Assembly (NCBI RefSeq): GCF_024054555.1 | Contig: NZ_JAMXLY010000036.1 | Coordinates: 1 to 35,609, forward strand | DNA: 35,609 nucleotides | Source of the DNA: Segatella cerevisiae | Lineage (GTDB): Bacteria; Bacteroidota; Bacteroidia; Bacteroidales; Bacteroidaceae | Direction: 5' to 3' | Shown here: piece after piece, positions 1 through 7,051 of the stretch | How positions within the stretch are numbered: the first letter of the stretch is position 1 | Layout: every line of letters starts with the position of its first letter | Notes under the pieces: model-generated | What the model saw: only the letters and a program-made list of their open reading frames with translations | Databases searched by the model: none | Told to the model about the DNA's origin: nothing | Made by a program: the position numbers and the translations under genes

Positions 1-927
1 ATAGACTTTTCCCTTCATCGTGAGAAAGGCAGGAAAGGTGACTATGGCCTGAAGGCGTCAGACCGCAGGAAACAGTTCTGCAAATGCAGGGACAAGGATG
101 CTCCTGACTGCAGGCGGCTGCAGGAGAATGATATGGAAAAGCCGTCTGTTGCAATAGAAATGCTCCGCCGTGCATGGAAGTATGGATACCGTGCCAGGTA
201 TGTCCTGTGTGACAGCTGGTTCACTTCCGAGAAACTCATTGCTGCAGTTAGAAGTATAGGCAATGGCGCGATGCATCTGGCAGGTCTGGCCAGGATGGGG
301 AATACGAAGTATCAGGTAATGGGCAGGCGTCATAATGCATTAGAGCTGGTTGCACTCTATGAACGCAGTGAGTTCTTCCATGAATGCAGGAAATACAAGT
401 GCCATTATATTTCATTAAAAGGTAAGATAGGAAAACAGTCCGTAAGGATCTTTCTTGTAAAATACGGCAGGAATACCACATGGAATATTCTCCTGACGAC
501 TGATCTGAATTCGAGTTTTGTCCAGACCTTTGAAATCTATCAGATCAGATGGAACATCGAAATTGTCAACAAGGAGTGCAAGCAATATCTCGGACTGGGC
601 GGCTATCAGGGACGTGACTTTGACGGTCAGATTGCTGACTGTACATTATGTTTCATGACATATACCGTAATGACTCTCAAGAAGCGGTTTTCAGATTATG
701 AGACACTTGGGGAACTATTCTCCGCAGAAAGGGATGGACTGATGGCGCTGACGCTATGGAAGAGGATACTGGCCTGCCTTGAAAGATTTCTTCAGGCTCT
801 GGCCGATGTCATGGGACTTGATGCCGACAGACTTATCGAAGGCATGATGGAGGATAAAGAGCTGGCACAAGAGTATAAAGTCATGGCGGATGCTATCGAA
901 AAGTACCGAAAGCAGAAAGCGGCTTAG
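1..927 (+). CDS. IS4-type DDE transposase, 5'-truncated by window edge
   Basis: The reading frame is open from the first base of the window, so the start lies outside; about 308 residues are visible. The visible part would cut and join the ends of an insertion sequence. A conserved Asp sits in the segment VLCDSWFTS, which fits the second D of a DDE catalytic triad. Near the end the segment YQIRWNIEIVNKECK matches the Y-x2-R-x3-E-x6-K signature of the IS4 family exactly, and this E is the third catalytic residue. The first D must lie upstream. A Lys/Arg-rich stretch precedes the visible core. No terminal inverted repeat could be placed downstream, so the right boundary of the element is unknown. 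Family call is firm, the individual IS is not named. Confidence 0.85.
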   Translation: MDFSLHREKGRKGDYGLKASDRRKQFCKCRDKDAPDCRRLQENDMEKPSVAIEMLRRAWKYGYRARYVLCDSWFTSEKLIAAVRSIGNGAMHLAGLARMGNTKYQVMGRRHNALELVALYERSEFFHECRKYKCHYISLKGKIGKQSVRIFLVKYGRNTTWNILLTTDLNSSFVQTFEIYQIRWNIEIVNKECKQYLGLGGYQGRDFDGQIADCTLCFMTYTVMTLKKRFSDYETLGELFSAERDGLMALTLWKRILACLERFLQALADVMGLDADRLIEGMMEDKELAQEYKVMADAIEKYRKQKAA

Positions 928-1634
928 GCGTTAAATCCTTTTAAGTAAGTGTTTAATGTTCTTATATACAGCATGTTACATGATAAAATATTCTTGTGAT
1001 AGTCCATTGATAGGGACACTTGCAAAAGTGGGAAACTTCAGTTGGTTATTCTGGGCTAAAAGTGTACATACTGAACAGAACATCATTATCAATACCGTTC
1101 CCAATCTTTTTTTCCTCATTGAAAGCTTCTTTTGTGTAGAATGCAAAAGTATTTAAAAAAAAGCAGGGAGACAATACCGATTGATAGGTAAAATTATTGT
1201 CTGTTTTCACAACAAAACAACTTTTTGATACCTTAAAATAGTGAAAAATAGTATGCACAGTCTTAACAATGTCATCTATATCTTTCTGTTTAGTATTGGG
1301 AATGGTATTTGTCTTGAATTTCTTGAGGCTGATTCAATATGGGAATTATCCGTGTTTTTCGGTCGGTTTTTCACAGTAGAAATCTAAATAGAATTTTCGC
1401 AGTATGATTTAAAAAGTCATTAAAGAGACGGCAGAATATTATTCTTACTCCTGAGTTTGAAAGTTACCTTTCGGTCCGTTATTGAGGTGCAGAAAGGTTA
1501 TCTTATCCTGATTCTTTTGAAACTGTTGATGACGACGCAAGCTTATTTGAGATGACATGTCAACAAAAAAACGGAAGAACCAGAATTGGTATAAAAATAT
1601 GTGGCGCAGAAAGTAGGCTATTTTTAAATTGGGC
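928..1634. other. AT-rich gap between transposase and toxin remnant
   Basis: No convincing gene was found in this 0.7-kb stretch. A plus-strand frame from 1486 to 1644 is open and reads like coding sequence (it contains DDDASLFEM), but it has no start and runs into the end of the toxin on the other strand. It may be a remnant of an older gene. The right end of the IS should lie in the first part, but I could not identify it. Confidence 0.4.
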
Positions 1635-1910
1635 TCAACCATAAAGTTCGGAATGAGATCCGATTCTAATCAAATCGATGATATCTCCTTCAACCCATAT
1701 CAGCAAGTAATCGTCAGTCTGGTTACTAATATGGCACTCCATACAGTTCTTATAATTTCCTTTGAGTGGATGGGGCTTGTGTTCTTTCGGTATAGGTATC
1801 TCGTTGATAAGCATATCGACTATTTTCTTGAAGGCCTTAACCTTATCAGGATAGCGCCGATACTACTTGAAGTCTTTCTTGAATTGACCTGAAGGATGTA
1901 TCTTCTTCAT
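1635..1910 (-). pseudogene. YafQ-like type II toxin with in-frame stop
   Basis: Read on the minus strand from the ATG at 1910-1908, the frame gives 91 codons ending at a TGA at 1637-1635, with a TAG at codon 16 (1865-1863). The product would be a YafQ/RelE-fold ribosome-dependent mRNA endonuclease. The family's conserved His residues are visible: PHPLKGNY (His47), MECHI (His60) and the C-terminal GSHSELY (His86), and the 91-residue length is normal for the family. The start overlaps the antitoxin stop as TAATG, a sign of translational coupling. The frame after the stop shows no further damage, so a single base change (for example AAG or CAG to TAG) would explain the break. The toxin is probably inactive unless the stop is read through or is a sequencing error. 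Confidence 0.8.
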
Positions 1911-2164
1911 TACTTCATCAGTTCATTCACGAGTGAATCCACACTGTCGTAAGTGTCTTTTTTATTTTTATCTTCAGATAAAACTTCGGAAATGGCTGTC
2001 TTTGTCGTTTCATTCGGCTCATCAGAATAGGTGTCCTTGATAAGCAGACTTTCCACATAGTTGTTTAAAGTCCTATTGGCCATGGCAGCCTTCTTTTTTA
2101 GAATGTCAAGGACATCAGTTCTCAACCTGAAAGAAGTTGGTTTTCTTATTGCTTTCGTATCCAT
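1910..2164 (-). CDS. Antitoxin of a YafQ-type toxin-antitoxin pair
   Basis: This 84-residue protein lies directly upstream of the YafQ-like toxin frame and overlaps it by one base. The N-terminal half, with a basic lead, a TSFRLR strand and a helix ending NRTLNNYVESLL, looks like a ribbon-helix-helix DNA-binding domain. The C-terminal half is acidic and low in structure, ending DSVDSLVNELMK, as expected of the segment that wraps the toxin. In such pairs the antitoxin neutralises the toxin and represses the shared promoter; here a promoter-like sequence and a dyad lie just upstream. Because the toxin frame is broken, the antitoxin may now act alone, for instance against related toxins. The exact antitoxin family is not certain. 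Confidence 0.8.
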   Translation of the reverse strand: MDTKAIRKPTSFRLRTDVLDILKKKAAMANRTLNNYVESLLIKDTYSDEPNETTKTAISEVLSEDKNKKDTYDSVDSLVNELMK

Positions 2165-2195
2165 AGTCGTATCACATTAGATGTTATTTGTATGG

Positions 2196-2226
2196 CAAAA
2201 TTAATACTAATATTTGAACCTCGCAA
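2196..2226 (-). promoter_or_regulatory. Promoter of the antitoxin gene
   Basis: On the minus strand a -7 box TAATTTTG (2203-2196) matches the Bacteroidales consensus TAnnTTTG. A TTGC element (2226-2223) sits 19 bases upstream in the place of the -33 box. Transcription would begin near 2190, about 25 bases before the antitoxin ATG. Confidence 0.55.
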
Positions 2227-2229
2227 CAG

Positions 2230-2253
2230 TTTTTAGGGTATTTCCCCTAAAAA
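2230..2253. promoter_or_regulatory. Inverted repeat upstream of antitoxin promoter
   Basis: The arms TTTTTAGGG and CCCTAAAAA form a perfect 9-bp dyad with a 6-base loop immediately upstream of the -33 region of the antitoxin promoter. It may be an operator for the antitoxin or a terminator that blocks transcription from upstream. The sequence alone does not decide. Confidence 0.4.
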
Positions 2254-2750
2254 AAATTATATGATACTGATATGACGGATAAATTACAGCACCAGTCTTT
2301 CTAATATATTCCAGACGTTTAGGGGATGTCTTATTCGGGAGAGAGCGATCTTATAGTGGGTTGATATGTTATTAATATCTGTGGATTAATTTCTAAAGAA
2401 GCCTCTACAAACAAGGCAAAGTGGTAGTAACAGAACGATTTCCATTTCGTATTTCATAGAGAATCGTGTATGAAACCTCTGTTAGATCAGAGTAACTCTT
2501 CCGACTGATCCGCGGCTTTCATCATTAGGCACATTCTCCTAGCGTGCGTCAACGGAATATCCGTCGGATCATAGACTCGCGGCTTTGTAATTTACTACAA
2601 GATTCGTTATAGAGCCGAATTCTTTCTGCATACCTTCAACTTTTTCTATATGAGTACAACTATTCAACATATATCCTATATCTGCAGAGAGAAATAGAGG
2701 AGAACAATAAAATTCTGTCAGTTCCACTATTGAGAGACAAATGGATTAAT
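2254..2750. other. Non-coding stretch with a structured patch
   Basis: No open frame of note. Between 2503 and 2586 the composition becomes more GC-rich and contains several dyads: TGATCCG (2506-2512) with CGGATCA (2565-2571), ACGGA (2552-2556) with TCCGT (2560-2564), and a direct repeat of CGCGGCTTT at 2511 and 2578. This could be a small structured RNA or the scar of a mobile element; nothing more can be said. Confidence 0.3.
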
Positions 2751-2910
2751 TCATCCTGATTTTCTCTCTTCAATTTCTTTGAGGATGCTTAAGCCCCAAT
2801 CCTCAATATACTTCGTGAATTCACCTTTAATAATAGATTTAGCCGTTTTCTCATCATAGATTTGAAATTTATCAGCGTAGCACCTCCCGTATGGATTTTA
2901 ATTCTTCCAT
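2751..2910 (-). pseudogene. Small hypothetical gene, possibly frameshifted
   Basis: On the minus strand an ATG at 2910-2908 opens a short frame of 12 codons that ends at a TGA at 2874. A second frame, open across 2889-2751 and without its own start, reads as charged helical protein (it contains IKGEFTKYIEDWGLS). The two overlap so that a single-base insertion or deletion near 2875 would join them into a protein of about 53 residues. It lies 27 bases downstream of the P-loop NTPase on the same strand and could have been its operon partner. I do not recognise the family. The second frame might also be chance. Confidence 0.35.
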
Positions 2911-2937
2911 TCTAGAGCCAGTTTGCTATAAAATTAG

Positions 2938-3426
2938 TTATGATTTTTCTGGGATCATTGCTCCTATCCACCCATCAATGATGATCTTCATAACCTGTGC
3001 TGTAGATTCAATCAACAAGTCACAAGCCTCTTGCTGGCGAGGATTATCTGACCACTCTGGATCGTCAACCCACCCTTTGCGGACTATATGAATTTGCGCA
3101 TCTTGTTTTTGGGCAAATTCTTTGATTACATCTATCATTTTTCCTTTTGAGCGAGTAGCACATATTGCAATATGCCAACTGCAACTCTTGAAATAATCAA
3201 TATTTTTATTTAAAATATCTTCAGTATCTCCACCTGTGCATATTGCTATTCTAAATTTTTTATAGTCAATGACAATCCTTTTATCCTCGCAGTCTTTTTG
3301 GCAGCAATTATTAACAACCTTTTTGTCTTGAAAGTTTGCTTCTTGTAATTTGTCAATAAGTTTTAACAGGGTCTGTGTTTTACCGCTATTGGCTGTTCCT
3401 TTAAGTAGGATTACATGTTTTGTCAT
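2938..3426 (-). CDS. Small P-loop NTPase of unknown role
   Basis: A 162-residue protein with a clear Walker A motif, GTANSGKT, at residues 10-17 directly after a beta strand (HVILLK). Two further hydrophobic strands follow (RIAICTGG and HIAICAT), which fits a compact alpha/beta nucleotide-binding fold. No obvious Walker B Asp or nucleotide-specificity motif is seen. A Cys pair region around residues 41-46 (NCCQKDC) could bind metal. There is no signal peptide or membrane segment, so it should be cytoplasmic. A good promoter precedes it. Such small ATPases occur in mobile or defence-type regions, but no specific function can be claimed. Confidence 0.7.
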   Translation of the reverse strand: MTKHVILLKGTANSGKTQTLLKLIDKLQEANFQDKKVVNNCCQKDCEDKRIVIDYKKFRIAICTGGDTEDILNKNIDYFKSCSWHIAICATRSKGKMIDVIKEFAQKQDAQIHIVRKGWVDDPEWSDNPRQQEACDLLIESTAQVMKIIIDGWIGAMIPEKS

Positions 3427-3531
3427 AATTTGATGGTTTAAAATGATTATTATTAATGTTGGTATTTGATGCTTATCAAGTTCCTTGGAATCCTCGTAAT
3501 GATTTTGATTTAAATTTCACTATTAAGAGTA

Positions 3532-3563
3532 CAAATATACCCTTTTTCAAGGATGTGAGCAAA
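3532..3563 (-). promoter_or_regulatory. Promoter of the P-loop NTPase gene
   Basis: On the minus strand TTTG (3563-3560), a 20-base spacer and TATATTTG (3539-3532) match both elements of the Bacteroidales housekeeping promoter. It is the best full match in the window. Transcription would start near 3525, about 100 bases before the gene. Confidence 0.65.
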
Positions 3564-3890
3564 TCTTTGTACCATTTAAAAAAACAGCAATTAATATTTC
3601 GGATACTTGTTGGTAAACTTATATTCTGAACTTGATGATTCTCTGTTTTTGAATTTTGCCCTTAACGGTCACATCTAAGATCTATTCGTAGGTATGTCCT
3701 TTACTTTCTCCAGATTCTCTAGGATTGAATTCTGCTAAGTGTCGGTAGACTTAGTCTTTAAATTCTTTGTATAAAATTATTTTGTTCTATTAAGATAAAT
3801 ACCACTGGTATTCTATAATATCACGATATTCGTCAGCAGGTATTTCTTGTCTAGTATGTTCCAGAAACTTTGTATTCCGTTGTCGTAAAT
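3564..3890. other. Non-coding gap upstream of NTPase
   Basis: AT-rich DNA without a supported gene on either strand. It separates the NTPase promoter from the terminator palindrome of the lipoprotein gene. Confidence 0.4.
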
Positions 3891-3922
3891 GAAAAGAGGA
3901 TGTGATATCACATCCTCTTTTC
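3891..3922 (-). terminator. 32-base perfect palindrome after lipoprotein gene
   Basis: The two 16-base arms are exact reverse complements centred on GATATC, beginning GAAAAGAGGATG. It lies 44 bases past the stop of the minus-strand lipoprotein. On that strand the 3' arm ends CCTCTTTTC with a T-rich tail, so a rho-independent terminator is the simplest reading. Confidence 0.6.
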
Positions 3923-3965
3923 TGTAATTTCATATCCGAATGGATTTGAATTTTGTCCTAAGGAC

Positions 3966-4931
3966 TTAGTATACATTCAAATCATTTGAGTTGGTTTGTG
4001 TGAAAACATTTTCTGCAACTGTTAAGCTAACACCTCCTTTTACAGATTTAACAGTATACTGGTATATTTGATCTGCGGTAATAGGATTATTCAATGGCCA
4101 TATTGTACTTGCACCTTCACCCATGTTGGTTGTATTTAATTTAATGGTAGAATTTGAAGTTGGACTTGTACTTGTACTTAGATCAGCACGGATGTACATA
4201 TAATACCAAAGTGATTGGTTCCATGAGTCAAGACTATAAGCCGTTATATATGGAAGACCCGTACTTGGTGTTATCAGATTATATGTAACTCCTGTTACGA
4301 AGTCATTATTTGAAACACAAACGGCAGCATAATTATTCTTCAAATTTACTGAAATTTTTTGATCAGCTGCCCCAGAACTTAAATCTGCATTAGATACCCC
4401 AAATAAGTATAATGTACTAGAACTTTCTGGAAGATTCTTTTCAAGGTCGGTTACAGAGCTTTCTGTTCCTCCTACCTCAGGAGCATCTGTGTCATAATTT
4501 GTCACATAAACCTTATAAGGTAATGCAGGAACAGATATTTTTGTAGCTGTATTTTCTTTAATACCTGTAATCTTGCGAACAATTTGTCCTGCTTTGTAAT
4601 CTCCCTGAGCTTCCGTTGCTACAAAATAAGCCGTGTAAGTAGTCTTTGAGAGATCAGCTGCGAAATTAGTTGAAGGCGTTTCTGTATTAGTTTCGTCCGC
4701 TCTTGTTCTTGCAGCTCTCGTCAGTGAGGTGTTATTAGAATTTACTGTAGATTTACCCATATTAGAACTTGATCCAGATACTTCAATTCCTGAGTTGATG
4801 TTCAGGCTTACAGTTACACTGTCAATTTTGGATTTTGAAATCGAGGTTTCGGTCAAGTCTGAATCCTGTGAGCAAGAGCCCATTACTACAATTGCAGCTA
4901 AAGCCGCAATGCTATAAATAAACTTTTTCAT
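3966..4931 (-). CDS. Ser/Thr-rich surface lipoprotein, fimbrillin-like
   Basis: A 321-residue protein with a lipoprotein signal peptide: basic start, hydrophobic stretch, and lipobox VMGSC with the lipidated Cys at residue 20. Residues 21-95 are low in complexity and rich in Ser, Thr and Asn. The remainder consists of alternating beta-strand-like segments typical of Bacteroidales secreted adhesins and fimbrillins, with the pattern of Mfa/FimA-type subunits (short basic segment RAARTRADE after the lead, then beta-rich domain). The fimbrillin link is by general character only; no diagnostic motif is seen. The protein is expected on the outer membrane or cell surface. Its only promoter candidate lies 356 bases upstream inside a segment flanked by inverted repeats next to a recombinase gene, so expression is likely phase-variable. 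A terminator palindrome follows. Confidence 0.7.
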   Translation of the reverse strand: MKKFIYSIAALAAIVVMGSCSQDSDLTETSISKSKIDSVTVSLNINSGIEVSGSSSNMGKSTVNSNNTSLTRAARTRADETNTETPSTNFAADLSKTTYTAYFVATEAQGDYKAGQIVRKITGIKENTATKISVPALPYKVYVTNYDTDAPEVGGTESSVTDLEKNLPESSSTLYLFGVSNADLSSGAADQKISVNLKNNYAAVCVSNNDFVTGVTYNLITPSTGLPYITAYSLDSWNQSLWYYMYIRADLSTSTSPTSNSTIKLNTTNMGEGASTIWPLNNPITADQIYQYTVKSVKGGVSLTVAENVFTQTNSNDLNVY

Positions 4932-5258
4932 TTTTTGGTTATTATACTTTTATTGGTTTTAATTGTTCCTCTTGAACATAATTTACAACGAATTGAAAGT
5001 CTGTTGCCGGCTTATAAAGTTTACGCACCTTTGGGAGAAATAAATCTATTCTACCCTTTCGAGTGTGAGTGTCTTGAACAATCGTTTAGCATTTCTTTTT
5101 TCATGGCTTCCCGTTATCCTGTGACGGTATGCCGCCCATTTCAATTCCTTTTCTTTCCGGAGTAGATTTGGTTATGGTTCTAGTGTTTATGAAAATAACA
5201 TCTTTGCCTTTTCATTAAAAATTCTATAATTTCTTTCCTTTCACACGAAGTCCCGAAA
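4932..5258 (-). promoter_or_regulatory. Long leader between switch and lipoprotein
   Basis: About 330 bases lie between the lipoprotein start and the nearer inverted repeat. No coding frame is supported on either strand, and no second TAnnTTTG box facing the lipoprotein was found. If the promoter inside the switch is used, the transcript carries an untranslated leader of about 356 bases. Such a leader could hold regulatory structure; a short CCGT/ACGG hairpin occurs near 5112-5128. Confidence 0.4.
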
Positions 5259-5276
5259 TAGTTACTTCTTAAGTAA
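5259..5276 (+). repeat. Left inverted repeat of invertible segment
   Basis: The sequence TAGTTACTTCTTAAGTAA is found again in exact reverse complement at 5516-5533. Its core is itself nearly symmetric (GTTACTT, three bases, AAGTAA), the form expected for a tyrosine-recombinase crossover site with two binding arms around a short spacer. Confidence 0.8.
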
Positions 5277-5293
5277 TATTTGAATTTCGAGTG

Positions 5294-5326
5294 CAAAGAT
5301 AAACTTTATTATTGAAAGTATTTCAA
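5294..5326 (-). promoter_or_regulatory. Promoter within the invertible segment
   Basis: On the minus strand TATCTTTG (5301-5294) matches the -7 consensus. A TTGA (5326-5323) lies 21 bases upstream as a weak -33 element. The predicted start near 5287 lies just inside the left inverted repeat and transcription leaves the segment towards the lipoprotein. Confidence 0.6.
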
Positions 5327-5515
5327 TATTCACATACTTTAACCTAAAAATATACATAGAGTTTACAAGGGGCGGGGAGATGACTGTTCTCCATCCCTAA
5401 AATATTAATGTATAATCATTTCACGATTACGCATTAATAAGGCTATCATGTATTAGATACGGTCGTTTTAAGAAAAATTCAGTGGTTATTGGACCTTACC
5501 ACTAATTTATATCAG

Positions 5516-5533
5516 TTACTTAAGAAGTAACTA
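5516..5533 (-). repeat. Right inverted repeat of invertible segment
   Basis: Exact reverse complement of 5259-5276. In this copy the core is a perfect dyad, GTTACTT, three bases, AAGTAAC, whereas the left copy has one mismatch in the outermost position. It ends 18 bases before the stop of the recombinase gene. Confidence 0.8.
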
Positions 5534-5551
5534 AATTTTTGTAATAATCCT

Positions 5552-6496
5552 TTATCTCTCACATTCTGCATATTTATATACGCGTTGGTTCACTTTCGCC
5601 AGTTCGTTGTCATCAAAAGCTGCAAGGTAAATCTGTGTGGTCTTGATGGACTTATGTCCCAGCAGTTCGCTGATCATCTCTATGGGGGCTCCTGTATATT
5701 TAGCAGCTGTGGCCCACGAATGTCTTAACGTATAAGAAGTGATGTGTTTTCGGATCTTTAATCTTTTGCTAAGTCTCTTCAGTTGGGCATTGAACTTGCA
5801 CAATGCTTTCTGATATTCAATATATCCTTTCAAACTCCGGAAACTGTGGTCACAATGGAACAGATGGAATAGTGTAGGGGATTTCTCTCCGGTTTTGCCT
5901 TTTTCTGCCAACTTTTTCTTGAGATAATGAATCGTTTCAATTGTCTGCGGAAGAAGTCGTACCCTTACTGTTGTCCCTGTTTTCATCCTGCGGTATTCGA
6001 GAGTGTCTCCCTCTATATCAGATTTTTGGATATGGGTGAGGTCTACAAATGGCATTCCACATAATTGGTAAGAAAGGCGTGCTGCAAGTTGGGTCTTGCG
6101 GAGGGTTTCAGACCCCGGATCCTTATATAATAAGGTGTGGATGTCGTTCCTGTTCAAAGATTTCTTATGTCTGATGTCCACACCAGTATAGACATTATGA
6201 AAGAGCCGACGCTTATAGGGTGCGAGTCCATGGTCGATCCCTTTGTTATAGATACTCCGGAGCATCCGGAGATAGGTGGATATCGTGTTGGGGAGTTTGC
6301 CTTGATCTTCAAGCCATTGCTCATAGGCTTTAAGGCAATCTCGGGTGAGATCCAGAAAACTGACGGAGGCTTTCTTGAGGAAAAGGGAGAATGAGTGCAA
6401 GGCACATTTATAGAGGTGGGCAGTGGAAAAACGTCCGTTCTTCTCAAAACGTTCGATGCACTGGAATGTGAATAATGTAAATGTAATAGATTTCAT
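5552..6496 (-). CDS. Tyrosine recombinase, probable invertase of the adjacent switch
   Basis: A 314-residue site-specific recombinase of the phage-integrase superfamily. Residues 1-100 form the SAM-like DNA-binding domain (contains LPNTISTYLRMLRSIYN); residues 110-305 the catalytic domain. Visible catalytic residues are Lys172 (RMKTG), Arg258 (TLRHSW), His281 (LLGHKS) and the nucleophile Tyr290 (TQIYLA). The place where I expect the first catalytic Arg, in the segment normally reading ARGM-F-D, has Cys146 (LCGMPFVDL). Size and sequence resemble the short recombinases that flip promoters in Bacteroidales rather than the 400-residue integrases of conjugative elements, and the gene abuts a pair of perfect inverted repeats. 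Alternatively it serves a lost element. The Cys may be natural to its subfamily. Confidence 0.85.
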   Translation of the reverse strand: MKSITFTLFTFQCIERFEKNGRFSTAHLYKCALHSFSLFLKKASVSFLDLTRDCLKAYEQWLEDQGKLPNTISTYLRMLRSIYNKGIDHGLAPYKRRLFHNVYTGVDIRHKKSLNRNDIHTLLYKDPGSETLRKTQLAARLSYQLCGMPFVDLTHIQKSDIEGDTLEYRRMKTGTTVRVRLLPQTIETIHYLKKKLAEKGKTGEKSPTLFHLFHCDHSFRSLKGYIEYQKALCKFNAQLKRLSKRLKIRKHITSYTLRHSWATAAKYTGAPIEMISELLGHKSIKTTQIYLAAFDDNELAKVNQRVYKYAECER

Positions 6497-6527
6497 ACGG
6501 ATAATATTAAAAGGTTTTGTAAGATTG

Positions 6528-6535
6528 CAAAATTA
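6528..6535 (-). promoter_or_regulatory. -7 box of the recombinase gene
   Basis: TAATTTTG on the minus strand, the same box as for the antitoxin gene, lies 32 bases before the recombinase start. No good -33 element is seen, so the promoter may be weak. Confidence 0.4.
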
Positions 6536-6540
6536 ATGCA

Positions 6541-6780
6541 TTATCTTGTAATCTGTTTCTGGAGAGCCTTGAAGTCGTCGAGATTTAGCAATATTAAAGT
6601 TTCCGCTTCTGTTTTTTCCAATCTTACACCAGTCTGTCCTGGCAAAGTGATGCGATGAAATGAAACGATGCGGAATATGGATTCTAATCAGGCGAATGAA
6701 TAACTCGGACTTCTCAGATGTTTTTGTAGCAAGATATAAGGTTGAGTATGTCTCCTGATTTGAAAATCAACTGCCAATTT
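6541..6780 (-). pseudogene. Possible frameshifted gene remnant
   Basis: On the minus strand the frame ending at a TAA at 6543-6541 is open for 48 codons and reads as a plausible protein end (VRLEKTEAETLILLNLDDFK). It lacks a start. Upstream, a different frame of the same strand continues with coding-like sequence (ETYSTLYLATKTSEKSELFI) to about 6780. The two would join by one shift near 6670. No family recognised; the stretch could be a decayed mobile-element gene. Evidence is compositional only. Confidence 0.3.
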
Positions 6781-6971
6781 TTTAATGAACGCTTTACCAT
6801 ATTTTACCTTTAAGATTCAGTGTCTTTTATTCCTGAAAAATGACAACAATAGCACTGATATCCTTTTGAATTTAAGCTGTTGCAATAACTATAATATCGT
6901 ATTATATATGTCAGAAAAAATGAAATTAATTAAGCTTGCTTTACACCTTTTCGTTAAACTATGTGAGATAG

Positions 6972-7002
6972 TTGAGAAGTGCACTTTTTTGTTTTATCTT
7001 TG
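6972..7002 (+). promoter_or_regulatory. Promoter of the AbiJ-like gene
   Basis: TTGA (6972-6975), a 19-base spacer and TATCTTTG (6995-7002). The predicted start near 7009 leaves only about 6 bases before an in-frame ATG at 7016, which favours the later ATG at 7052 as the real start. Confidence 0.6.
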
Positions 7003-7051
7003 TGCTGCGAAATAAATGTTTTTACTCAATAAAATTTTAACCCAATCAACT

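Larger units (their letters stand above)
5259..5533. promoter_or_regulatory. Putative invertible promoter segment (phase switch)
   Basis: Two perfect 18-bp inverted repeats bound 239 bases without a gene. Inside, close to the left repeat, a minus-strand promoter points out of the segment towards the lipoprotein at 4931. The right repeat lies 18 bases from the 3' end of a tyrosine recombinase gene. No equivalent promoter box points rightwards, so inversion would turn the promoter towards the recombinase's 3' end and leave the lipoprotein silent. This is the known architecture of Bacteroidales invertible promoters that control capsules and surface proteins. In the sequence given here the switch is in the ON orientation. 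Confidence 0.75.

Noticed and set aside
1445..1642. Minus-strand 65-codon frame after the toxin
   Set aside because: Composition is odd, with many Phe and Gln, no family pattern and no promoter; the opposite strand looks more coding-like.
1629..1892. Plus-strand 87-codon frame
   Set aside because: It is the antisense of the YafQ-like toxin, whose conserved residues are clear on the other strand.
7016..7051. Earlier ATG of the AbiJ-like gene
   Set aside because: Only about 6 bases from the predicted transcription start, and the extra residues are not part of the domain.
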